A DNA stretch of 64,000 bases from CAVOOW01 sp963697675 (GCA_963697675.1 CAVOOW010000006.1:744001-808000), one strand, 5' to 3'; shown: positions 44,677 through 53,578, counted from the first letter of the stretch. The notes: a model not told the origin generated them from the letters alone. Translations and numbers: made by a program.

Positions 44677-45432
44677 TCACGTCACCGCCTCCTCGAGCTC
44701 GCGTGCAACGGCCTCGCGGATCTCGCCAGGAGCGAGCTTGCGCTGCTCGTGGAAGGCGAGGATCTGCAGCTCGATCGACATGTCGACCTTTCGTACCTCG
44801 ACTTCGTCGGGCACGACGAGCACGACCGGCGCGAAGTTCAGGATGCTGCTCACCCCGGCTCCGACGAGCCGGTCGCAGATCTCCTGGGCGACAGTGGCCG
44901 GCGTGGCAATGACCCCGATGGCGATGTGATGGGTGCGGACCAGGTCCTCGAGGGTGTCGAGCGGGCACACGGCCAGCCCGGCGATCTCGGTGCCAACGGT
45001 CTCGGGGTCGGCATCGACCAGCGCCCGGATGGCGAACCCGCGGGAGGCAAAGCCGCCGTAGTTGGCCAGCGCGTGGCCGAGGTGACCGAGGCCGACGATG
45101 ACGACGGGCCAGTCCTGAGTCAGGCCGAGCTCGCGCGAGACCTGGTAGACGAGGTATTCCACGTCATAACCGACGCCGCGGGTGCCGTAGGAACCGAGGT
45201 GGGACAGGTCCTTGCGCAGCTTGGCCGAGTTGACGCCGGCGGCGGCAGCCAGCTCCTCGGAGGACACCGTGGTGACGTCCTCCGCGGCCAGTGTGTTCAA
45301 GGCGCGCAGGTAGATGGGCAGGCGCGCCACGGTGGCGTCCGGGACGCCCCGGCCGGTCAGGCGGGCACCCGGGCGGGGCCCGTTTCGGGCGCGCGAAACA
45401 CGGGGGGCTTGCTGCTCATCAGGCTGGGTCAC
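44677..45432 (-). CDS. rex: Redox-sensing transcriptional repressor Rex
   Basis: Senses the NADH/NAD+ ratio and represses respiratory genes when NADH is low. 251 aa. The N-terminal winged helix has RLPIYLRALNTLAAEDVTTV and AAGVNSAKLRKDLSHLGSYG; the Rossmann domain has VVIVGLGHLGHALANYGGFA, and the C-terminal swapped helix has ILAFHEQRKL. It heads the rex-hemA-hemC-hemD unit, as in Streptomyces. A Rex box 53 bp upstream indicates autoregulation. Confidence 0.96.
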   Translation of the reverse strand: MTQPDEQQAPRVSRARNGPRPGARLTGRGVPDATVARLPIYLRALNTLAAEDVTTVSSEELAAAAGVNSAKLRKDLSHLGSYGTRGVGYDVEYLVYQVSRELGLTQDWPVVIVGLGHLGHALANYGGFASRGFAIRALVDADPETVGTEIAGLAVCPLDTLEDLVRTHHIAIGVIATPATVAQEICDRLVGAGVSSILNFAPVVLVVPDEVEVRKVDMSIELQILAFHEQRKLAPGEIREAVARELEEAVT

Positions 45433-45484
45433 TGGGCTGGCTGGTCTCCATCGGGGGTGACCGGACGCGGGCCAGCGTAAGCGC

Positions 45485-45502
45485 TTGTGAACTCAAGCAC
45501 AA
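45485..45502. promoter_or_regulatory. Candidate Rex operator upstream of rex-hem
   Basis: TTGTGAACTCAAGCACAA keeps the perfect left half TTGTGAA and the outer CACAA of the right half of the Rex box (TGTG-N8-CACA). It lies 53 bp upstream of the rex start, the expected autoregulatory position. Confidence 0.72.
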
Positions 45503-45516
45503 AGTGAAACCTGCCG

Positions 45517-45765
45517 TCAGGTTGTGAGCGCGGCGCGCAGCCGGTCCTCGGAAACCCTCCAGAAGTCGTGGGGCTCGCCGTCGACCAGCGTGACCGGGAT
45601 CTGCTCCCAGTAGCGGGCGTGCAGGTCAGGGTCGTCGGCGGTGCTGAGCTCGGTGAAGCTCTCCCCCAGCTCTGCGGTCACCCGGGCGACGACCTCGCGG
45701 GCCTCGTCGCAGAGGTGGCAGCCCGGCTTGCCGATCAACGTCACCCGCGGCGCGTGGTCACCCAT
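45517..45765 (-). CDS. Glutaredoxin-like (DUF836) thiol protein
   Basis: 82-aa thioredoxin-fold protein with the redox motif LIGKPGCHLCDEAREVV near residue 10 and the cis-proline segment EQIPVTLVDGEPHDFW. Equivalent in position to Rv0508 next to hemA. ATG at 45765, overlapping the ligase stop by eight bases. It may guard the active-site cysteine of a neighbouring enzyme; that is inference. Confidence 0.85.
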   Translation of the reverse strand: MGDHAPRVTLIGKPGCHLCDEAREVVARVTAELGESFTELSTADDPDLHARYWEQIPVTLVDGEPHDFWRVSEDRLRAALTT

Positions 45766-47437
45766 CAGAACCCGTCTCGTCGGGCGTGACCGTCTCACCG
45801 ACCGGAATCGGATCGGCTGCCGGCGGGTCGGTTGGGGAGCTGAGGGCGGGCGTCAGCGGGTCACCCAGGGCGCTGAGGGCGGGTGTGAGAAGTGACGACG
45901 GCGATCGCAGCCTGCCCTTCGCCACCTTCCCCGTCGACGAGTGCGGCAGCTCCGCAACGATGTCGACGACAGTCGGGCGCTTGAACCGGGCCAGCCGGGT
46001 GGCGCAATGGTCGATGACGTCTTCCGCGGTCAACGTACGGCCCGCGCGCGCGACGACGTACGCCTTGACGGCCTCTCCCGTGTGCGGGTGCGGCACTGCG
46101 ATCACGGCGACCTCGGCCACCGCCGGGTGTTCGGCGATCACGTCCTCCACTTCGCGTGGATAGACGTTGAAGCCGCTGACCAGCACCAGCTCGACGCGGC
46201 GGTCGACGAGGAAGAGGTCCCCTTCGTCATCGGCGTACGCGACGTCACCCGTGGCCCACCAGCCTTCACGCCCGGGTCCGCCCGCTCCGTCCGGCCAGTA
46301 GCCCGAGAACAGGTTGTCGCCGCGCACCTCGATCTCACCGGTGTCGTCATCCGTCGAGATCGGCCGGCCGGGCTCGTCGACCAGTCGCACCTCGACCCCC
46401 GGGATCGACCGGCCGACGGAGCCGGGCTTCACCCGGGGCGACGCGATCACGCTGGCGACGACTGGCGCCGTCTCGGTGAGGCCGTAGCCCTCGTTGACGG
46501 TCTGGCCGGTCTCGGCCCCGAGCCGCTGGAGGACGGCCGGCGGCAGTGGCGCCGCACCGGAGGCGAGCAGCCGGACTCCGCTCATCGCCGCGCCGAGCAC
46601 TCCGTCGGGCATCGCCGCCCAGGCGAGGTACATCGGCGGCGCACCCGGGATGTTCGTCACGCGCTCGGCGGCGATGACGTCCAGCGTCGCGCGGGCGTCG
46701 AAGCGCTCGACCAGCACCGCCCGCGCGCCCGCCGCCGCGACCATGCCCAGGCCCGCGTTGAGCCCGTAGATGTGGAAGAGCGGCAGCACGAGGAGTACGA
46801 CGTCGTCGGCGCGCACGGGTGCCGGGTCCAGCTGCATGCACTGCGCGATGTTGGCCAGCAACGCCCGGTGACTGAGCATCGCGCCCTTGGGCCGCCCGCT
46901 GGTGCCCGAGGTGAACAGCAGGACGGCCAGGTCCTCGCCACCGGACGCCGCCGTGACCGGCCCGGCGGAGCGGCCGCCGGCGATCAGGGCCTCGAGCCCG
47001 GCCGGGTCGACGAGGGCGCGGTGGGTCTCGGCGATGGCCTCCTCCACGGCAGGGACCGCGGCGTCGTCGCAGAAGACGGCCTTGACGCCGGCATCGCCGA
47101 GCAGCCGGGCCATCTCGCGGGGCAGGTAGCCGGTGTTGATCGGCACCGCGACGAGCCCCGCCCGCAGCACGGCGAAGTAGGTGACGACGAAGGCCGGTGA
47201 GTTGGGCAGCGCGAGGGCCACGCGGTCGCCGACATGGAGGTGGAGCTGGGTACGGAGCGCGGTTGCGACGGCGTCGACCTGCCTGTCGAGCTCTGCCCAG
47301 GTCATCTCGACGCGGGACGGGCCACTGCCATGGACGAGAGCGATGTCGGCAGGGCCACGCACGGCGGACGCCCGGACGAGGTCGGCGAGATTGCGCGGTG
47401 CCGCCGTGGGGCGCGTGTCGACGTCGGACCCGCTCAC
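45758..47437 (-). CDS. AMP-dependent acyl-CoA ligase
   Basis: Adenylate-forming ligase of the fatty-acyl-CoA synthetase type, 559 aa from the GTG at 47437; the open frame extends upstream past the divergent gene but carries no domain. The AMP motif is VLLFTSGTSGRPKGAMLSHR, with EGYGLTETAPVV, WATGDVAYADDEGDLFLVDR and the C-terminal lysine region LPHSSTGKVAKGRL. A proline/threonine-rich tail of about 40 residues follows. Distinct from menE in length and motifs. The substrate is unknown. Confidence 0.88.
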   Translation of the reverse strand: MSGSDVDTRPTAAPRNLADLVRASAVRGPADIALVHGSGPSRVEMTWAELDRQVDAVATALRTQLHLHVGDRVALALPNSPAFVVTYFAVLRAGLVAVPINTGYLPREMARLLGDAGVKAVFCDDAAVPAVEEAIAETHRALVDPAGLEALIAGGRSAGPVTAASGGEDLAVLLFTSGTSGRPKGAMLSHRALLANIAQCMQLDPAPVRADDVVLLVLPLFHIYGLNAGLGMVAAAGARAVLVERFDARATLDVIAAERVTNIPGAPPMYLAWAAMPDGVLGAAMSGVRLLASGAAPLPPAVLQRLGAETGQTVNEGYGLTETAPVVASVIASPRVKPGSVGRSIPGVEVRLVDEPGRPISTDDDTGEIEVRGDNLFSGYWPDGAGGPGREGWWATGDVAYADDEGDLFLVDRRVELVLVSGFNVYPREVEDVIAEHPAVAEVAVIAVPHPHTGEAVKAYVVARAGRTLTAEDVIDHCATRLARFKRPTVVDIVAELPHSSTGKVAKGRLRSPSSLLTPALSALGDPLTPALSSPTDPPAADPIPVGETVTPDETGSDG

Positions 47438-47521
47438 TCGCCGCAGTCTGGCACAGCCGACGCGGCGGTCGCGGTGGGCGGCGGTTCGGACGGGGTCACC
47501 GGCACCGTTAGGCTGCGGCGC

Positions 47522-48415
47522 ATGCTGGGCCTTCGGCGGAACGAGCGTGACGAGCGGGAGGCCGCGCTGCACAAGGACGCCGTCCACGCCGGTCGCGCCT
47601 CCGCGGCAGCCGCCGAGGTCGAAGCAGCGCTCGACGTGCCGCTGGACAAGGACGCCGCGGCCTTCTTCGACGTCGACAACACGATCATGCAGGGCGCCTC
47701 GATCTTCCACCTGGCTCGCGGCCTCTACAGCCGCGACTTCTTCTCCGCCCGCGACATCGGCCGGTTCGCCTGGCAGCAGGCCAAGTTCCGGGTGCTCGGT
47801 CGGGAGAACCTCGACAACGTCCACGAGGCCCGCGAGACGGCACTGTCGTTCGCCGAGGGACACACCGTCGCCGAGCTGACGGCGATCGGCGAGGAGGTCT
47901 TCGACGAGGTGATGGCCGACAAGGTGTGGCCAGGGACCCGCGCACTCGCCCAGATGCACCTCGAGGCGGGTCAGCGCGTCTGGCTCGTCACGGCGACCCC
48001 CGTCGAGGTCGCCGGGGTGATCGCCCGCCGGTTGGGGCTGACCGGAGCGCTCGGAACGGTCGCGGAGACCAAGGACGGCGTCTACACGGGACGTCTGGTC
48101 GGGGAGATCCTGCACGGCGAGGCCAAGGCCGAGGCCGTGCGCGCGCTGGCCGAACGGGAGGGGCTCGACCTGAGCCGCTGCTCGGCCTACAGCGACTCGG
48201 CCAACGACATCCCGCTGCTGTCGATGGTGGGGCAACCGGTCGCCATCAACCCGGACAGCCGGCTGCGCAACCATGCCCGGGACAACGGCTGGCGGGTGCG
48301 CGACTATCGCACCGGGCGCAAGGCCGCCAAGATCGGCGTCCCCACGGCCGCCGGGCTCGGAGCGCTGGCCGGTGCAGCCGCGGCCGGGCTCTCGCTGCGC
48401 CGCAAGCGCCACTGA
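47522..48415 (+). CDS. HAD-IB family phosphatase (SerB-like)
   Basis: 297 aa from the ATG at 47522. HAD motif I is FFDVDNTIMQGASIF (nucleophile and acid-base Asp), motif II VWLVTATPVEVAGVI, and motif III/IV region YSDSANDIPLLSMVGQPVAI. The C-terminus is a short hydrophobic helix ending LSLRRKRH, suggesting membrane attachment. Position matches Rv0505c (serB1). The substrate (phosphoserine or a lipid phosphate) is undecided. Confidence 0.87.
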   Translation: MLGLRRNERDEREAALHKDAVHAGRASAAAAEVEAALDVPLDKDAAAFFDVDNTIMQGASIFHLARGLYSRDFFSARDIGRFAWQQAKFRVLGRENLDNVHEARETALSFAEGHTVAELTAIGEEVFDEVMADKVWPGTRALAQMHLEAGQRVWLVTATPVEVAGVIARRLGLTGALGTVAETKDGVYTGRLVGEILHGEAKAEAVRALAEREGLDLSRCSAYSDSANDIPLLSMVGQPVAINPDSRLRNHARDNGWRVRDYRTGRKAAKIGVPTAAGLGALAGAAAAGLSLRRKRH

Positions 48416-48493
48416 CCAGTCCCCCCACGGCCACCGGGCCAAGATCGCTGTTTCCATCGGTAAGAAAGTTGAGCCGACCCCACTTGCGAGCCC

Positions 48494-48535
48494 ACTCCGA
48501 TTTGGGCACGAAGATCGCGATCTTGAAGCGTGGGA
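48494..48535. repeat. Family C repeat (copy 1) with perfect 14-bp palindrome
   Basis: TTTGGGCACGAAGATCGCGA and the bases after it contain the palindrome AAGATCGCGATCTT (48511-48524). Closely similar sequence recurs at about 50847-50884. A shorter related piece, AAGATCGCTGTTTCC, is near 48440. Confidence 0.7.
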
Positions 48536-48554
48536 GGACTGGCCGCGGTGACGC

Positions 48555-48616
48555 TTTCATGATCACGAAGGATTGCAGCGTGCCCGCACCAGGATCTTTC
48601 GTGATCATGAAGGATC
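48555..48616. repeat. Family A inverted repeat between HAD and sigma genes
   Basis: TTTCATGATCACGAAGGAT and the opposing GGATCTTTCGTGATCATG form arms of about 16 bp around a loop of about 20 bases. It lies downstream of the HAD gene, with a possible terminator role, and has the same TGATCA-centred core as copies at 25.8, 31.0 and 33.0 kb. Confidence 0.75.
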
Positions 48617-48718
48617 CGTCCGGCTCTCGCCGCAGCGATGGTCCTGCCGTCACGGGGTAAGCAGTCCCTGACCTGTGACCGTCCTTCGTCGACCCCACAC
48701 ACCCCCGGAAGGGGCGAT

Positions 48719-49499
48719 GTGCGCCGCTTGATGCCGGACCTTGACGGTCTCGCACTGCTGCGCGCCCTGGTCACCCAGCAGCGGCTGGCGCTGGCCGGCG
48801 GAGGCACGGGCACGGGCCACACCGCTGCCTCCCCCGACGGCGACCTGTCCATGGTCGTCGGCACGAAGCCCTCACCGGCTCCCGGAGCGTGGCGGTCGCG
48901 GGTCTTCGTACACCTCGGACGACCCCGAGCAGGAACGGATCGCCGCGCTCGTCACGCTCGCCCAGCAGGGCGACGGGGAGGCGTTCGGTCAGATCTACGA
49001 CTGCTATGTGGACGCGGTCTACCGCTACCTGTACTACCGGGTGGGATCGGCGCCGCTCGCCGAGGACCTCACGTCCGAGACCTTCGTGCGCGCGCTGCGC
49101 CGCATCGACTCCTTCCAGTGGCAGGGCAAGGACATCGGGGCGTGGTTCGTCACCATCGCGCGCAACCTGGTGACGGACCACTTCAAGTCCAGCCGGTTCA
49201 AGCTCGAGGTGAGTACGGGCGACATCCTCGACGCCGCCCACGGCGGAAGTGTCGGACAGGGTGCCGTCCAGCAGGGAACCGAGGAGATCGTCCTCGACCA
49301 GTTGCGCAACGCGGAGCTGCTCGGCGCCGTCAAACAGCTCAAGACCGACCAGCAGGAGTGCATCGTGCTGCGGTTCCTGCAAGGGCTCTCGGTCGCCGAG
49401 ACGGCCGAGGTCATGGCCCGCAGTGAGGGAGCGATCAAGCAGCTGCAGCTGCGCGCCGTGCGCAGCCTCGCCAAGCTCGTCTCGGAGCCGGTCGGATGA
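48719..49499 (+). CDS. ECF sigma factor, BldN-like (one frameshift)
   Basis: Sigma factor with region 2 in QIYDCYVDAVYRYLYYRVGS and EDLTSETFVRALRRIDSFQW and region 4 in QQECIVLRFLQGLSVAETAE. The gene behind it encodes a DUF5667 protein, the BldN-RsbN arrangement of Streptomyces. The likely N-terminus (GTG at 48719, AAGGGG four bases upstream) reads MRRLMPDLDGLALLRALVTQ in a different frame; one base must be skipped near 48890 to reach SSYTSDDPEQERIAALVTL. About 259 aa joined, with an N-terminal pro-like extension as in BldN. The junction position is approximate. Confidence 0.8.
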
Positions 49500-49638
49500 G
49501 CCGCGCATCGAGGGCCACACGGCCCCGGAGCATTGGGCGAACACAGTGCGTAACCCGCTGCCCGGCGGGTCGTTGTCAGTGTGGGTCCGGATGCACGGTC
49601 CGGGCCTTCGTTGAGAACAGGCAAGGGGGTGCAGAGCG

Positions 49639-50767
49639 ATGAGCGTGCGGTCGATCAGTGTTTCGCCGGCCGAGCGTCGGCGGGCTCGGGAGTTTGCCGA
49701 GCTGCTCGACGGGTCCCGCCCGGCCACCGGCCACGAGCTGGAGTCTCTCGTCGCGCTGACCGCAACCCTGCTGCCCGAGCAGTTCATCCCCGGCATCACC
49801 CCACGCGCCGAGTTCCGGGCCGGCCTGCGCGAGTCACTGGTCGCCCAGGCGACCGACCGCCAGCCGTCGACGGAGGTTGCGCGGGCCGCGGACCGACCGG
49901 CCGCCCGGCAGCACCGGGTGCGAACGATCGTTGTCACCGGCGTCCTGGCCAGCCTCGTCGGCGGGGTCGGCGCAGCCGCGGCGAGCACGCACGCGCTGCC
50001 CGGCGACGCCCTCTACGGGCTCAAGCGCGGCCTCGAGTCGGTCCAGCTCAAGTTCGACCACTCCGACCTGTCGCGCGGTCGTGACCTGCTGGACCAGGCC
50101 GACAACCGGCTCTCGGAGGCCGAGGACCTGGCTGCGTCCGAGGACGCCCGCTCGCCGAGGACCATGGCGCAGATCGCCGCGACGATCGCCGACCTGGAGG
50201 CTGCATCGAGGGCCGGCGCGGACGCCCTGAACGCGTCGTACGCAGACACCGGCGACCTCGAGCCGCTGGTCGAGCTGCACCGCTTCGCCGTCGACCAGCG
50301 GGAACGCCTGGCCGACCTGTCCACCCTGCTCAGCCCGGCCCAGCGTGAGCTTCTGGCACCGCTGTCGGATCTGCTCCTCACCCTGCAGGTGCGTGCCGAG
50401 CGCCTGCTCGACGGCACGTCGGCGCTGACGACCGCACCGCGCACAACCGGCACGCGCGACGCCCGGAAGCTCCGGCGGCGCGGGCCTGCCCGGCACGGTC
50501 GGCGGCGTGACCGGCTCGGCGACCGCCGGCCCGGGTGGTGGCGTCGGGACGGGTGGCGTCGGCACGGGCGGGGCCGGTGGGGCGGCAACGTCGGTTCCTA
50601 CGGCCGCGCCGCACGTGAGCGTTCCGGTGCCTCAGGTGAGCGTTCCGCTGCCGACGCCGAGCGTCTCGCTGCCGCAGGTCTCGGTGCCGGCGCCGAGCGT
50701 CCCGCCGCTGCCCGTGCAGCTCCCCACTCCGACGTGCATACCCGTCCCGCCGCTGACCACCTGCTAG
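49639..50767 (+). CDS. RsbN-like anti-sigma candidate, DUF5667 membrane protein (one frameshift)
   Basis: N-terminal cytoplasmic region (MSVRSISVSPAERRRAREFA), one transmembrane helix (VRTIVVTGVLASLVGGVGAA, about residue 95), then DUF5667: ALPGDALYGLKRGLESVQLK and RGRDLLDQADNRLSEAEDLA. Near 50458 one base must be skipped; the tail then continues TPGSSGGAGLPGTVGGVTGS into Gly-rich and SVPVPQVSVP-type repeats, ending LTTC. About 375 aa. The layout matches RsbN, the membrane anti-sigma of BldN, and the gene follows the sigma gene by 139 bp. Confidence 0.8.
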
Positions 50768-50846
50768 AAGGGCCTCAGCCGGACCAGCCATGCGCGCCGT
50801 CGTACCCGTTCATGCTCGTTGTTTTCGTGCGCAGATTCGCAGTCCA

Positions 50847-50885
50847 TTCGCAAATCTGGGCACGGAAATCGCGATCTTGGAGCGG
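50847..50885. repeat. Family C repeat (copy 2)
   Basis: CAAATCTGGGCACGGAAATC plus the following CGATCTTGGAGCG repeats the 48.5-kb family C element with a few changes, in the gap between the RsbN-like and acyltransferase genes (which are convergent). The rest of this gap of about 250 bp holds nothing recognisable. Confidence 0.7.
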
Positions 50886-51021
50886 CAAGAGGTCGGAGCA
50901 GCACGGTCCAAGCGCGGCGATCAGGGGCTCAGGTCGTACGGAGCGGACGCCGGCGCCACGGTGCCTTCTTCGCTGGTCAGGACCGCTTCACTCGCATCGT
51001 CGCCCATGACCCAAGGATGCC

Positions 51022-52170
51022 CTAGAAGAAGACCGACCGCCGCGACATGAGCAACCGGTAGAGCGTGTGCTGGATCGTCTCTCGGACCTGGTCGGTGAGG
51101 TTGAACACCAGCATCGGGTCGTCGGCGGCGGCCACCCCGTGCTGGACCGTGTCGATCGGCTCGCCGAACTCGATGATCCACTTGCTGGGCAACGGGATCA
51201 TGCCCAGCGGGCCGAGCAGCGGGAAGGTCGGCGTGACCGGCAGGTAGGGCAGCCCGAGCAGCCGCGCGAGCGTCTTCATGTTGCCGACGATCGGGTAGAT
51301 CTCCTCGGCGCCCACGATCGAGCACGGCACGATCGGCACCTGGCTGCGCAGCGCCGCGGACACGAACCCGCCACGGCCGAACCGCTGCAGCTTGTAGCGC
51401 TCGGAGAACGGCTTGCCGATGCCCTTGAAGCCCTCTGGCCAGACCCCGACCAGCTCACCCCGCGACAGCAGCCGCTCCGCGTCGGCGTTGCAGGCCAGCG
51501 TCGTGCCGGTCTTGCGGGCCAGCTCACCGACGAACGGCGTCTTGAACACGAGGTCGGCGCCGAGCATCCGCAGGTGCCGGCGCGCCGGGTGCCGGTCGCG
51601 CAACGCGATCTGGGTCATCACCGAGTCCAGCGGGATCGTGCCGGAGTGGTTGGCCACCACGAGCGCACCGCCCTCGGCCGGCACGTTCTCCAGCCCGCGC
51701 ACCTCGACCCGGAAGTACTTCTCGTAGAGCGGGCGCATCAGCGCGAGCAGCACCTGGTCGGTCAGCTCGGGGTCGAAGCCGAAGTCGTCGACCTCCGCCT
51801 CACCCGTGATGCGCCGGCGGACGAACGCAAGAGCACCGGCGACCTTGCGCTCCAGGTCGGCGGCCTGGCTCTTCGGCGCGGCGAGCGGTCGTTTCGGGGC
51901 GCGCTCGTCAGCGGCACCGTCCCGGCCGGTGGTCTCAGCAGTCGTTGCGTCGGCGTCCGACCCGCCGGCCGGGTCGGGGGCGTTCAGCGCATCGGGCGCA
52001 GGATCGGGTGCCACGGCCGGGGTCGCGCTCTGGTCGAGCAGCGGACTTGCCTGACGCCGCCGGGCCCGCTCGCCCGAGGCGCGCGAAGCCCCAGCAGCAA
52101 CGGCGTCCGCCGCGGTCGACGTACGGCGTGGGCGTTCGCTGCCGATCGGGATCACGCGCGCGTCAGCCAC
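51022..52170 (-). CDS. Lysophospholipid acyltransferase family protein (PlsC-like)
   Basis: 382 aa. The acyltransferase core is in the C-terminal two-thirds: block I VVANHSGTIPLDSVM with the catalytic His and Asp, block III VWPEGFKGIGKPFSER, and a later VPIVPCSIVGAEE. The first 105 residues are a low-complexity Ala/Asp/Arg-rich extension. GTG start at 52170, overlapping the epimerase gene by eight bases. The pair corresponds to Rv0502/Rv0501 in M. tuberculosis. The acyl acceptor is unknown. Confidence 0.88.
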   Translation of the reverse strand: MADARVIPIGSERPRRTSTAADAVAAGASRASGERARRRQASPLLDQSATPAVAPDPAPDALNAPDPAGGSDADATTAETTGRDGAADERAPKRPLAAPKSQAADLERKVAGALAFVRRRITGEAEVDDFGFDPELTDQVLLALMRPLYEKYFRVEVRGLENVPAEGGALVVANHSGTIPLDSVMTQIALRDRHPARRHLRMLGADLVFKTPFVGELARKTGTTLACNADAERLLSRGELVGVWPEGFKGIGKPFSERYKLQRFGRGGFVSAALRSQVPIVPCSIVGAEEIYPIVGNMKTLARLLGLPYLPVTPTFPLLGPLGMIPLPSKWIIEFGEPIDTVQHGVAAADDPMLVFNLTDQVRETIQHTLYRLLMSRRSVFF

Positions 52171-53194
52171 GGCTCGCCACCTGACCCAAGACAGTCACCA
52201 GACGCTGCTCCACGGCATCGACGTTTTCGCGCGACAGCGGACCGTGCAACCCCTGACCAGTGACGAAGTCCTGGAACGCCCCCGGGGTGGTGTAGCGCGG
52301 GACGAGCCCCAGAACGTCCTTCATCCGCGCTGTGTCGACGACCCGGCCGTAGGTCAGGAAGCGGATCTGCTCGGGCGTGAAGTCGGCGACGCCGAGCCGG
52401 CGCAGCACCTGCCCGACCCAGGGAGCGGCGGGCGAAGGGAGCGGCACGAACGGGTGGCCGGTGCGCCGGATCGCCTGCGAGAGCGTCAGCACGCCGTCGC
52501 CGGCGACGTTGAACGTGCCCGGGAAGTCGCCGATCGTCGCGCGCCACAACGCGTCGAGACCGTCATGCTCGTGCACGAACTGCAGGCGCGGGTCGAAGCC
52601 GAGCACGGTCGGCACGACGGGCAACGAGAAGTACGAGGTGAGCGCGGTGCGCACCGTCGGGCCGATGAAGTTCGCGAACCGCATCGTGGAGACGATCACG
52701 TCTGGTCGCCGGCGGGCGAAACCGCGGACGTAGCCCTCGACCTCGACCGAGTCCTTGGCATATCCCGAGCGGACCAGGGCCTGCGGCTCGAGATCCTCGG
52801 TGAACATCGCCGGATCACGCGGCGACGACCCGTAGACCGACGTCGACGACTTCACGACGAGCTTGCGCACACTCGGGGCCTTCTGGCACGCCGCGAGCAG
52901 CTGCATCGTGCCGATGACGTTGATCTCCTTCATCGTCGCCCGGCTGCCGGCGGAGACCGGCGTCGCGATCACCGACATGTGCACGACGGTGTCGACCTCG
53001 GCGCGCGTGATGACCTTGCCGATGATCGGGTTCCTGATGTCGGCGCGCACGAACTCCGCGTCACCGAGGTCCTGCTTGGGCGGCACGACGTCGACGCCGA
53101 TGACCCGGGACACGTCAGGGTCGGCCTGCAGCAGCTGGGCGAAGCGGCCGCCGAGATAGCGAGACACGCCGGTGACCATCACGACGCGAGCCAC
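52163..53194 (-). CDS. NAD-dependent epimerase/dehydratase (extended SDR)
   Basis: 343 aa. The nucleotide motif MVTGVSRYLGGRFAQLL is at the N-terminus, with the Ser-Tyr-Lys catalytic region in VVKSSTSVYGSS and VRSGYAKDSVEVEGYV. It resembles galE2/Rv0501-type proteins; the substrate sugar or lipid is unproven. GTG start at 53194, 84 bp after bS22. Co-transcribed with the acyltransferase, which suggests envelope metabolism. Confidence 0.88.
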   Translation of the reverse strand: MARVVMVTGVSRYLGGRFAQLLQADPDVSRVIGVDVVPPKQDLGDAEFVRADIRNPIIGKVITRAEVDTVVHMSVIATPVSAGSRATMKEINVIGTMQLLAACQKAPSVRKLVVKSSTSVYGSSPRDPAMFTEDLEPQALVRSGYAKDSVEVEGYVRGFARRRPDVIVSTMRFANFIGPTVRTALTSYFSLPVVPTVLGFDPRLQFVHEHDGLDALWRATIGDFPGTFNVAGDGVLTLSQAIRRTGHPFVPLPSPAAPWVGQVLRRLGVADFTPEQIRFLTYGRVVDTARMKDVLGLVPRYTTPGAFQDFVTGQGLHGPLSRENVDAVEQRLVTVLGQVASRG

Positions 53195-53278
53195 GGCAAC
53201 ACCCCCAAGGTCTGCGATCGGGCACTTCGGCGCGATCCTAGCGAGCGGTGCAGCGGTGACCTGGCGCCTGCGGCGCGG

Positions 53279-53377
53279 CTACTTCTTGTTGCGGCGCTGG
53301 ACGCGGGTCTTCTTGAGCAGCTTGCGATGCTTCTTCTTCGCCATCCGCTTGCGGCGCTTCTTGATGACTGAACCCAC
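53279..53377 (-). CDS. Small ribosomal subunit protein bS22 (32 aa)
   Basis: Very basic 32-residue protein: it starts GSVIKKRRKRMAKKKHRKLL after a GTG initiator and ends VQRRNKK. This is the AURKAIP1/COX24-domain protein identified as bS22 on mycobacterial 30S subunits. GTG start at 53377, TAG stop. Position matches Rv0500B, between the excisionase-like HTH gene and the epimerase. Confidence 0.9.
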   Translation of the reverse strand: MGSVIKKRRKRMAKKKHRKLLKKTRVQRRNKK

Positions 53378-53578
53378 AGCAAGACCTTCGCTCGATTGTC
53401 GGTGTTCCCCGCCCGAGGACCGGACGGCGCGTGCGGCAGGACCCGGGCGTGGCCTCATGACCTCGCCTGACCGGCAGGGCGCCCAGCGTACCGGTACCAG
53501 CCGTGACCTCCACCCGCCCGGCTCGTGGGGACCCACGACAGGCCGTCCGCGACCCGCTGCCCCAAGGGAACACCCGAC

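Noticed and set aside
47438..48457. N-terminal extension of the acyl-CoA ligase to about 900 residues
   Set aside because: The extension is antisense to the HAD phosphatase gene and low-complexity; the ligase domain starts at the GTG at 47437.
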